This document shows, one piece after another, positions 1-5,651 of a stretch of DNA of 9,397 nucleotides (position 1 is the first letter of the stretch; each line of letters starts with the position of its first letter). A program made the position numbers and the translations under genes. Source of the stretch: Pseudomonadota bacterium (GTDB taxonomy: Bacteria; Pseudomonadota; Alphaproteobacteria; Rhizobiales; Xanthobacteraceae); the NCBI GenBank assembly GCA_023435725.1, contig JAEYRD010000002.1, forward strand, positions 1 to 9,397, given 5' to 3'. The notes beneath the pieces were generated by a model, which was given only the letters and a program-made list of their open reading frames with translations, was not told where the DNA came from and did not search any database.

Positions 1-783
1 GATATGGGCGCCGCGCTTCTTGGCGTGCTCCAGCTCCTCCAGGACGACGACACCGGACCCTTCGCCGATGACGAAGCCGTCGCGATCCTTGTCGTAGGGA
101 CGCGAGGCCTTCTCGGGCGTCTCGTTGAAGCCGGTCGAGAGCGCACGGGCGGCGTTGAAGCCGGCAATGCCGATCCTGCTGATCGGCGATTCCGCGCCGC
201 CGGCGACCATGACGTCGGCATCGCCGAGCGCGATGAGGCGGGCAGCGTCACCGACCGCATGCGCGCCGGTCGAGCAGGCCGTGACCACCGAATGGTTCGG
301 CCCCTTCAGCCCGTGCGCGATCGAGACGTAGCCGGACGCAAGGTTGATCAGGCGGCCCGGGATGAAGAACGGAGACACGCGGCGCGGACCGCGCTCCTTC
401 AGCAGGATCGCAGTGTCAGCAATGCCGTTGAGGCCGCCGATGCCGGACCCGATCATGGTGCCGGTCGCGCACTTGTCCTCTTCGGTCTCGGGATGCCAGT
501 TGGCATCATCGAGCGCCTGGCCGGCCGCGGCCATGCCGAAGATGATGAAGTCGTCGACCTTGCGCTGGTCTTTCGGCTCCATCCATTTGTCGGGATTGAA
601 GGTGTCGTTGGTGCCGTCGCCGCGCACGACCGTGCAGGCGATCTTGGTCTGAAGATCGGAGACATCGAAGCTCTCGATCCTGCGCGCACCGCTTTCGCCG
701 TTGAGGATGCGTTTCCAGGTCGGCTCGACGCCGCAGCCGAGTGGCGAGACCATGCCAAGACCCGTGACGACAACCCGCCTCAT
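1..783 (-). CDS. fabF: 3-oxoacyl-[ACP] synthase II, 3' end missing
   Basis: This cytoplasmic enzyme extends acyl-ACP by two carbons through decarboxylating condensation with malonyl-ACP. The first 261 residues are present; the family is usually about 410-420 residues, so roughly 160 are off the left edge, including the two catalytic histidines. The N-terminus MRRVVVTGLGMVSPLG is typical. The nucleophile is Cys170 in VVTACSTGAHAVGDA (codon 274-276), and the motif IGEGSGVVVLEE follows at 239-250. The ATG at 783 is preceded by GGAG at 793-796, nine bases away, which is slightly long. It lies 108 bp downstream of acpP in the usual acpP-fabF order. A bulged hairpin in that gap may lower its expression relative to acpP. 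FabB is an alternative name, but the position directly after acpP favours FabF. Confidence 0.97.
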   Translation of the reverse strand, partial: MRRVVVTGLGMVSPLGCGVEPTWKRILNGESGARRIESFDVSDLQTKIACTVVRGDGTNDTFNPDKWMEPKDQRKVDDFIIFGMAAAGQALDDANWHPETEEDKCATGTMIGSGIGGLNGIADTAILLKERGPRRVSPFFIPGRLINLASGYVSIAHGLKGPNHSVVTACSTGAHAVGDAARLIALGDADVMVAGGAESPISRIGIAGFNAARALSTGFNETPEKASRPYDKDRDGFVIGEGSGVVVLEELEHAKKRGAHI

Positions 784-825
784 ATCCGAAAACTCCGCAT
801 CGAAAGATTCACGGCCAATAACAAG

Positions 826-862
826 AAACCGGCTGACCGCCTGTAGGCGGCCCGTCCGGTTT
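826..862 (-). terminator. Bulged hairpin between acpP and fabF, possible partial terminator
   Basis: An outer stem pairs AAACCGG (826-832) with CCGGTTT (856-862). An inner stem pairs CCGCC (837-841) with GGCGG (846-850) around the loop TGTA. The internal loop is 4 by 5 bases. Read in the minus direction, the stem is followed by TTTCTTGTTATT, a broken U-tract. It could act as a weak terminator or as a processing and stabilising element that lets acpP mRNA exceed fabF mRNA. The pairing is seen directly; the role is inferred. Confidence 0.5.
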
Positions 863-891
863 CAATGTTGTCCCCGCGAAAATGAAGAGCC

Positions 892-1131
892 TTAGCTCTT
901 CGCGTTCTTCTCGAGAAACTTCGTGGCATCGCCGACGGTGAGAATCGTTTCCGCGGCGTCGTCCGGAATCTCGCAACCGAATTCTTCTTCGAACGCCATC
1001 ACCAGCTCGACGGTGTCCAGACTGTCGGCGCCGAGGTCGTCGATGAAGCTCGCAGCGTCGACAACCTTCTCGGGCTCAACACCAAGGTGTTCGACCACGA
1101 TCTTCTTAACCCGCTCGCCAATGTCACTCAT
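892..1131 (-). CDS. acpP: Acyl carrier protein
   Basis: This small acidic cytoplasmic protein carries growing acyl chains as thioesters on a 4'-phosphopantetheine arm. It is 79 residues long, the normal length. The attachment site is Ser37 in GADSLDTVELVMAFEEEF, the classic helix II signature, and the chain is rich in Glu and Asp. The ATG at 1131 has GAGG seven bases upstream in the minus direction. It lies between fabG and fabF as in most proteobacteria. The 311-bp gap upstream holds a candidate promoter of its own, which fits the high amount of ACP a cell needs. Some rhizobia also have specialised ACPs such as NodF or AcpXL, but sequence and context here point to the housekeeping protein. 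Confidence 0.98.
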   Translation of the reverse strand: MSDIGERVKKIVVEHLGVEPEKVVDAASFIDDLGADSLDTVELVMAFEEEFGCEIPDDAAETILTVGDATKFLEKNAKS

Positions 1132-1343
1132 TGCTTAACCTCGTGTTGTTCCCTGTAGACCCGACCCCCCGGGACGATACGAGCCGTCGTGGTCGTTTGA
1201 CTGCCTTCGCTTACGAACTTTGATTTGGCCCCATCCTAACCGATGCAGGCCCGGCGAACGACGGCCAAGGCTCCGCATCGCCAATATACAGGGTTTCAAA
1301 AACCTGCAATGGCGTTCTTTGCCCATCCGTTGACCGTCCGGTT

Positions 1344-1371
1344 ATCATACTTCAAGTGCCTTGACTACAAG
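1344..1371 (-). promoter_or_regulatory. Candidate acpP promoter with internal inverted repeat
   Basis: This lies in the 311-bp gap between fabG and acpP (1132-1442), where I see no credible gene. On the minus strand a -35 box CTTGTA (1366-1371) and a -10 box TATGAT (1344-1349) are 16 bases apart. The spacer holds a perfect inverted repeat, TCAAG-GCA-CTTGA (1352-1364), that could be an operator. The implied leader is about 200 nt. A second -10-like box, TATATT (1283-1288), lies nearer the gene and has a small dyad GGTTT-CAA-AAACC (1292-1304) just upstream of it. Also in the gap, without an assigned role, is the 12-bp palindrome AAACGGCCGTTT (1388-1399). Confidence 0.4.
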
Positions 1372-1442
1372 CCTCATTTCGCTGTGGAAACGGCCGTTTG
1401 CCGCATCCCGCGCCGCCCATGTGGGCAGTGCAGAACGCGACG

Positions 1443-2180
1443 TCAGATCATGGCCATGCCGCCGTTGACGTGGATGGTTTGCCCGGTGACGTAGGCCGCT
1501 TCGTTCGAACTCAGGTAGACGGCGGCGGCCGCGATGTCCTCCGGCGTCCCCAGGCGGGCCGCCGGAACCTTGGTCAGAATCGTTTCGCGCTGCTTGTCAT
1601 TGAGCGCATCCGTCATGGGCGTCTTGATGAAGCCGGGCGCGATGCAATTCGCGGTCACGCCGCGCTTGGCGTATTCTGCACCGAGCGTCTTGATCATGCC
1701 GATCAGGCCCGCCTTCGACGCGGTGTAGTTGCCCTGCCCGGGATTACCGGTGACGCCGACCACCGAGGTGATGGCGATGATACGGCCGAAGCGCTTGCGC
1801 ATCATCAGTTTGGTCGCGGCGCGCGCCAGGCGGAAGGTCGCGGTCAGGTTGACGTTGATGACCTCGTCCCAGTCCTCGTCGCGCAGCTGGACGAAGAGGT
1901 TGTCGCGCGTGATGCCGGCATTGGCGATGAGGATATCGACCTGACCCATCGCCGCTTCCGCGGCGGGCACCAGCGCCTCGACTTCGTCGGCCTTGGAGAG
2001 ATTGCAGGGCAGCACGTAGACGCGCTCGCCAAGCTTGCCGGCCAGCTCGTCCAGCACTTCCTTGCGTGTACCCGAGATCGCGACGGTGGCGCCCTGCGCA
2101 TGCAGCGCCTGCGCGATTGCGCCGCCGATGCCGCCGGTCGCGCCGGTGACGAGCGCCTTTTTGCCAGTCAGATCGAACAT
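1443..2180 (-). CDS. fabG: 3-oxoacyl-[ACP] reductase
   Basis: This NADPH-dependent enzyme reduces 3-oxoacyl-ACP to 3-hydroxyacyl-ACP, the first reduction in each elongation round, in the cytoplasm. At 245 residues it has the standard length of a classical short-chain dehydrogenase. The nucleotide-binding motif TGATGGIG is at 12-19, NAG at 87-89, and the catalytic set is Asn111, Ser139, Tyr152 and Lys156 (YTASK). Residues 205-245 end in YVTGQTIHVNGGMAMI, typical of FabG. I chose the ATG at 2180 because GGAG sits six bases upstream. An in-frame TTG at 2195 would overlap that site and add five unconserved residues. It lies 102 bp after fabD, separated by a palindromic repeat, with no clear promoter of its own, so it is probably co-transcribed with fabD. 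Confidence 0.97.
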   Translation of the reverse strand: MFDLTGKKALVTGATGGIGGAIAQALHAQGATVAISGTRKEVLDELAGKLGERVYVLPCNLSKADEVEALVPAAEAAMGQVDILIANAGITRDNLFVQLRDEDWDEVINVNLTATFRLARAATKLMMRKRFGRIIAITSVVGVTGNPGQGNYTASKAGLIGMIKTLGAEYAKRGVTANCIAPGFIKTPMTDALNDKQRETILTKVPAARLGTPEDIAAAAVYLSSNEAAYVTGQTIHVNGGMAMI

Positions 2181-2196
2181 CGATAACTCCTTCAAA

Positions 2197-2284
2197 GCAC
2201 GATCCGGAAAAGTGTGCAGCGGTTTTCCGGAAAGATCGTGCGTAAACTAAAGAACCAAAGCGCGATGACGAATCATCGCGCTTT
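2197..2284. repeat. Two-hairpin interspersed repeat between fabD and fabG
   Basis: The first palindrome pairs GCACGATC (2197-2204) with GATCGTGC (2234-2241) and CGGAAAA (2205-2211) with TTTTCCG (2223-2229), with an 11-base loop and four unpaired bases. The second is a perfect 12-bp stem, AAAGCGCGATGA (2257-2268) with TCATCGCGCTTT (2273-2284), around the loop CGAA. It shares two bases with the fabD stop codon at 2283-2285. The layout closely resembles an abundant intergenic palindromic repeat I know from Bradyrhizobium and relatives. Genome copy number cannot be judged from one window. In mRNA the stems may shield the 3' end of fabD from exonucleases. Confidence 0.75.
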
Positions 2285-3242
2285 AGCCCTGCTTCGCAGC
2301 GGCCAATGCATCCCTGGCGGCGGCAATATCGTTCGGTCCACCGACCGCAACACCGACCGCGCCGTCCGCGATCCGCTTGACGAGGCCGGTCAGCACCTTG
2401 CCGGCGCCGATCTCGAAGAAACGGGTGACGCCCTGACCCGCCATATAGGCGACCGACTCGCGCCAGCGCACCGTCCCGGTGACCTGCTCCACCAGGCGAC
2501 GGCGGATCTCGTCGGGATCGGTGATCGCGCTCGCCAGCACGTTCGATACCAGCGGCGCGGCCGGCGCCTTGATCGTGACCTTCGCCAGCGCTTCCGCCAT
2601 GGCGTCGGCAGCCGGCTGCATCAGCTTGCAATGGAACGGTGCGGACACCGGCAGCAGCATCGCCCGCTTGGCGCCCTTGCCCTTGGCGATCTCGACGGCG
2701 CGGTCGACCGCAGCCTTGTCGCCGGAGACGACCACTTGCCCGCCACCATTGTCATTGGCGGCCTGGCAGACCTGCCCCTGCGCCGCCTCGTTGGCGACTT
2801 CCATGGCAGCCTCGTAGTCGAGGCCAAGCAGCGCGGCCATCGCGCCGGCGCCGACAGGAACGGCCTTTTGCATTGCAAGACCGCGGGTGCGAAGCAGCCG
2901 CGCAGTGTCTGACACCGTCAGGCTGCCAGCCGCCGCCAGCGCCGAATATTCACCGAGGGAATGGCCGGCCACGAAAGCCGCGTCTCGCCCCACGGAAAAA
3001 CCAGCCTCAGCCTCCAGCACGCGCAGGGTGGCAATGGATACCGCCATCAGCGCCGGCTGGGCGTTCTCGGTGAGCTGCAGGGTTTCGGCCGGACCATCCC
3101 AGATGATGGCGGTGAGCTTCTCGCCAAGCGCGGCATCGACCTCGTCGAACACGGTGCGCGCCGCCGGAAAGGCGTCAGCCAGGGCCTTGCCCATGCCGAC
3201 TGCCTGGGAACCCTGCCCAGGAAATGTGAATGCAGCCGTCAT
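2283..3242 (-). CDS. fabD: Malonyl-CoA:ACP transacylase
   Basis: This enzyme moves the malonyl group from CoA to ACP, supplying extender units for fatty acid synthesis in the cytoplasm. It is 319 residues long, within the usual 305-320. FTFPGQGSQAVGMG at the N-terminus is the family signature. The nucleophile is Ser95 in AGHSLGEYSALAAAG, Arg120 lies in LLRTRGLAMQ, and the catalytic His204 is in PVSAPFHCKLM. I chose the ATG at 3242 because GGGGAG lies six bases upstream and the GQGSQ motif starts at the right distance. The open frame runs further upstream but that part looks non-coding. It heads the fabD-fabG-acpP-fabF group. The stop codon lies in a palindromic repeat, so the last residues may be repeat-shaped. 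Confidence 0.97.
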   Translation of the reverse strand: MTAAFTFPGQGSQAVGMGKALADAFPAARTVFDEVDAALGEKLTAIIWDGPAETLQLTENAQPALMAVSIATLRVLEAEAGFSVGRDAAFVAGHSLGEYSALAAAGSLTVSDTARLLRTRGLAMQKAVPVGAGAMAALLGLDYEAAMEVANEAAQGQVCQAANDNGGGQVVVSGDKAAVDRAVEIAKGKGAKRAMLLPVSAPFHCKLMQPAADAMAEALAKVTIKAPAAPLVSNVLASAITDPDEIRRRLVEQVTGTVRWRESVAYMAGQGVTRFFEIGAGKVLTGLVKRIADGAVGVAVGGPNDIAAARDALAAAKQG

Positions 3243-3342
3243 CGGCGCTCCCCTGCTTGTCGAGCGTGATCCCTGCGAGAACCGGCAGCCGATTACACAC
3301 GGCCTTAGGCCATGGTTCCGGATCATGCTTCAAAGGGGGCCG

Positions 3343-3371
3343 TAGACACCGTCCGGGGCCGGAATGTCAAG
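3343..3371 (-). promoter_or_regulatory. Candidate fabD promoter
   Basis: On the minus strand a -35 box CTTGAC (3366-3371, followed by A) is 17 bases from TGTCTA (3343-3348). The -35 box is an excellent match to the alphaproteobacterial housekeeping consensus; the -10 box is weak. The implied 5' leader is about 90 nt and contains GGCC-TTA-GGCC (3301-3311), a small dyad. The site lies between the composite repeat and fabD in the 331-bp gap 3243-3573, so fabD can start independently of the desaturase operon. Confidence 0.5.
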
Positions 3372-3403
3372 CCAAGATAGGCGTAACACCCCGCCCGGTA
3401 CTC

Positions 3404-3540
3404 GATGTCATCCCCGCGAAGGCGGGGATCCATAATCCCGGGACACAGTTGTTGCGTGAAACTGCAACTACGAATCCCCATACCCACGACTGCTTGTGGC
3501 TATGGGTCCCGGGCTCGCGCTTCGCGCGCCCCGGGACGAC
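3404..3540. repeat. Composite palindromic repeat in the fabD-desaturase gap
   Basis: Four stems follow one another. ATCCCCGC (3410-3417) pairs with GCGGGGAT (3422-3429) around GAAG. GTTGC (3451-3455) pairs with GCAAC (3464-3468). CCCAT and CCAC (3477-3487) pair with GTGG and ATGGG (3496-3506). GTCCCGGG (3506-3513) pairs with CCCGGGAC (3530-3537), with an inner CGCGC-TTC-GCGCG stem. TCCCGGGA also occurs at 3436-3443. The end modules, with the CCCCGCGAAGGCGGGG core and the CCCGGG arms, look like REP-type repeats common in Bradyrhizobium intergenic DNA. This and the fabD promoter account for most of the gap 3243-3573. It may also end the desaturase transcript. Confidence 0.75.
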
Positions 3541-3573
3541 AAGCAGAGAGTGAGGCGCCAGCGTCTATCCGCC

Positions 3574-4599
3574 TTAGAAACCGCCCGCCTTCTGATCCGC
3601 GCCGACGTCGGCACCGGCCCGCGCGCGGCGCACGTTGCTGACCAATTGCCCAGGACTGTCATCCCGGTCGGGCCTCGCGGTCGCAAGTCGTAGCACGGCG
3701 GCGTAGTTCGGCTGTACTTCCATACGGCCTGCATGCCGGCTCTCGCTGAGCAAACGATGGACTTTCGGCAGATTGTAGCAGGGCACGTAGAACAAGAGAT
3801 GATGCTCGAGGTGATAGTTCACGTAGTACGGTGCGATGAACAGGCGCTCGAGGAAATTGGCGTGCGTGGTGCGAGTGTTGCGCAGCGGATCGCTGCTGTC
3901 GGGAACGACGGCATGCTCGGCAATGTTGCGGATGCGGGTGATCACCATCATCCACGTCAAGAGCGGCACCAGCCATAGCAGCGGATAGGCCCACCACACG
4001 CCGGCCGCCGCGAGCACTGCGAACATTGCGGCATTGACCAGGCATTGCGGGCCGAGCTTCTCCCAGAAATGCGCGACGCGCTGGCGCCACGGCCACTCCT
4101 TCGGCCCCAGCGCATTGAACAGCTGCGCCTTGCGCTGCTGATAGCCAGTCTGTCCCGTGATGTCGCGAATGAACTTGCGGTGATAGCTCAGCCTGGTGAT
4201 CGGAAACGGCGCCGACAGTACGAGATCAGGATCGTCCTCCTGCTGGGTGCGCGCATGATGCTGAAGGTGATAGCGCCGATAGCTGCGCGTCTCCGCAAAG
4301 AGAGGATAAGCACAAAACCACTGGCTCAGGGCCAGATTGGTCTTCTCGTCTGCGGACAGACAGCCATGCGCACCGTCATGCATCAGGATCGCAAGCCCAA
4401 GCTGGCGTGAGCCGATGATGGCGACGGCGAGAATATAAGTCAGCGGATTGGGCCACCACGCGACCAATGCGATCGCACCAATGATCAGCGCCCAGGCATG
4501 GGCGATCAGCGCAACACCTTTCCACGTCACGCGCTGGCGCACGTCGGCAAGTTGATCGTCGGTCAGGAAATCGCGGGCACGCATGCGAAGCGCGGTCAT
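3574..4599 (-). CDS. Membrane fatty acid desaturase family protein
   Basis: Predicted oxygen-dependent di-iron membrane enzyme that inserts a double bond into an acyl chain. It has 341 residues. The histidine motifs of the family are HDGAH (74-78), HLQHH (111-115), NIAEH (225-229) and NYHLEHH (261-267). Hydrophobic stretches lie at about 28-50, 52-72, 187-200 and 203-220, which would leave the histidines on the cytoplasmic side. The last 40 residues (about 302-341) are polar and not conserved-looking. The ATG at 4599 follows the stop of the upstream TetR gene by 3 bp, with GAGGAG inside the end of that gene, so translation is probably coupled. Substrate (phospholipid acyl chain, acyl-CoA or other) and double-bond position cannot be read from the sequence. 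A related hydroxylase or carotenoid-modifying enzyme is less likely but not excluded. Confidence 0.88.
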   Translation of the reverse strand: MTALRMRARDFLTDDQLADVRQRVTWKGVALIAHAWALIIGAIALVAWWPNPLTYILAVAIIGSRQLGLAILMHDGAHGCLSADEKTNLALSQWFCAYPLFAETRSYRRYHLQHHARTQQEDDPDLVLSAPFPITRLSYHRKFIRDITGQTGYQQRKAQLFNALGPKEWPWRQRVAHFWEKLGPQCLVNAAMFAVLAAAGVWWAYPLLWLVPLLTWMMVITRIRNIAEHAVVPDSSDPLRNTRTTHANFLERLFIAPYYVNYHLEHHLLFYVPCYNLPKVHRLLSESRHAGRMEVQPNYAAVLRLATARPDRDDSPGQLVSNVRRARAGADVGADQKAGGF

Positions 4600-4602
4600 G
4601 GC

Positions 4603-5310
4603 CTAACTCTCCTCATCCGAACTGGCTGATCCGTCGCGCGCGTCGACGAGGCGCAGGCGAGCCGTATCGCTGGTAGGTTTCGCCTGCTCGCCGAGCACGC
4701 GCAGCATCTCGGCGCATAATTCACCCGGCGAACGGCCCATGGCATAGCCTTCGAGGATCACGCCGACGGCGACGGCCCAGAATCGTCGCGAGCTTTCGTC
4801 AGGCGCGCGCAGAGAGCGCCAGCCGTGCCGCGCGACCTGACCGGCATAGGCGCGCGCGCCTTCGCTGTGCAGCCGCTCGATGGTGCGCTCGACCAGCGGT
4901 GCAAGATCCTGGCGCCGCCGCGTCAGCGTCAGGGCTTCGGCGAAGAAGGCGACCGAATCGCTCGCGGTCACGGTCTCGGCCAGCGCGTGGGTGTACTCCC
5001 GCGGCGTGCGCGCCTTCAGCGCGGCCTGCTCGGTCGCGCGCGCCAGATATAGGAGATCTCGGCAGGCGCACTCGACGAACAGCGCCTCCTTGGTGCGGAA
5101 GTAATAGGTGATCTGGCTCGGGAAGGCGTCCGCAGCAGCCGCGATGTCGGTGATCGAGGCCCCCGCCAGCCCCCGCTCCCGGAACAGCGGACTTGCCGCA
5201 TCCAAGAGGAGCGACCGCATTTTGCGTCCGGCCGAGCGCGTCGCCCGAGCGGCGTGCTTGGGGTCCCCGACCGTCGATTCAGATGGCGCGTGGGCAGATT
5301 TGTCTGCCAT
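4603..5310 (-). CDS. TetR/AcrR-family regulator of the desaturase operon
   Basis: Predicted homodimeric DNA-binding repressor of 235 residues. The N-terminal helix-turn-helix spans about 30-78 and includes MRSLLLDAASPLFRERG and ITDIAAAADAFPSQITYYFRTKEALF, a clear TetR signature. The remaining helices form a ligand pocket with no recognisable subfamily. The first 28 residues and the Asp/Ser-rich end are probably disordered. The ATG at 5310 has GGGAGGA five bases upstream. The desaturase starts 3 bp after its stop, and a perfect palindrome covers its likely promoter, so self-repression together with control of the desaturase is the simplest reading. This resembles DesT of Pseudomonas, a TetR-type repressor of a desaturase operon, but I claim no orthology. 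The ligand is unknown; an acyl-CoA would fit. Confidence 0.92.
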   Translation of the reverse strand: MADKSAHAPSESTVGDPKHAARATRSAGRKMRSLLLDAASPLFRERGLAGASITDIAAAADAFPSQITYYFRTKEALFVECACRDLLYLARATEQAALKARTPREYTHALAETVTASDSVAFFAEALTLTRRRQDLAPLVERTIERLHSEGARAYAGQVARHGWRSLRAPDESSRRFWAVAVGVILEGYAMGRSPGELCAEMLRVLGEQAKPTSDTARLRLVDARDGSASSDEES

Positions 5311-5330
5311 TGAATCCTCCCGTTAGCCTA

Positions 5331-5359
5331 TTTGTATGCTATACAAACAAATAAATCAA
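5331..5359 (-). promoter_or_regulatory. Promoter and perfect palindromic operator of tetR-desaturase
   Basis: TTTGTAT (5331-5337) and ATACAAA (5341-5347) form a perfect 7-bp inverted repeat around GCT. On the minus strand a -35-like TTGATT (5354-5359) lies 17 bases from TACAAA (5331-5336), so the palindrome covers the -10 box and part of the spacer. Bound protein would block RNA polymerase. Size and symmetry fit a TetR-family operator. It is 20 bp upstream of the regulator's ATG. The dyad is directly visible; the binding protein is inferred. Confidence 0.65.
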
Positions 5360-5431
5360 GCCGGTACCAGGGGAGGGCCGATCGTGGCAGCGCCAGCGGC
5401 CCCTCCGCGGCCCGAAACCTGGCTCCCCAAC

Positions 5432-5460
5432 CTTGCAAAGCCAGCCAAAATCCGTATAAG
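5432..5460 (+). promoter_or_regulatory. Candidate rpsF operon promoter
   Basis: CTTGCA (5432-5437) and TATAAG (5455-5460) are separated by exactly 17 bases, a good housekeeping promoter. A transcript starting near 5467 would have a leader of about 185 nt. In that leader are AAATCA-TTCG-TGATTT (5508-5523), a 6-bp stem with a stable TTCG loop, and GGGCC-AGTC-GGCCC (5534-5547). The S6:S18-type structure comes next. The gap 5311-5651 holds this, the TetR operator and no credible gene. Confidence 0.55.
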
Positions 5461-5584
5461 GCGCGCATCCGCAGACCCCGGCCGGGAGCTGAACGGACGG
5501 TCTCAACAAATCATTCGTGATTTTGGTGTGGCAGGGCCAGTCGGCCCGTCGTCCCGTGTTTCCGCCTTCTGAGCTTAATCCCAG

Positions 5585-5649
5585 AGTCCTTTCCGAAGGC
5601 CTCTTAAGGGCTTGACGCCGGGCGATGCGCCAACAAGAGGAAAGGACTT
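5585..5649 (+). promoter_or_regulatory. rpsF leader structure, probable S6:S18 autoregulatory site
   Basis: AGTCCTTT (5585-5592) pairs perfectly with AAAGGACT (5641-5648), and CCTCTT (5600-5605) with AAGAGG (5635-5640). Only the 5' side has a bulge, CCGAAGG (5593-5599). Inside, TTG-A-CGC (5612-5618) can pair with GCG-C-CAA (5627-5633) with one A-C mismatch. The 3' strand contains the Shine-Dalgarno region AAGAGGAAAGGA of rpsF, so the closed form would hide it. In many bacteria the S6:S18 complex binds a leader motif in the rpsF mRNA that has a conserved CCG in a bulge and mimics the 16S rRNA site. The CCG at 5593-5595 sits in that place. A covariance-model match would settle it. Confidence 0.7.
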
Positions 5650-5651
5650 CC

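Noticed and set aside
4..846. 280-codon open frame on the plus strand
   Set aside because: It lies opposite fabF, whose catalytic motifs are intact; the Arg/Asp/Ala-rich translation is typical of the antisense of GC-rich genes.
1398..2186. 262-codon plus-strand frame
   Set aside because: Exact antisense of fabG; no ribosome binding site or recognisable motif.
1744..2631. 295-codon minus-strand frame across the fabD-fabG junction
   Set aside because: It overlaps both genes in another frame and its translation is Arg/Gly-rich without any domain.
3243..3326. Upstream extension of fabD by 28 residues
   Set aside because: The ATG at 3242 has GGGGAG at ideal spacing and begins the family N-terminus; the extension covers the leader.
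3404..3540. CRISPR-like array
   Set aside because: The palindromes differ from each other and there are no regular spacers; REP-type structure explains them better.
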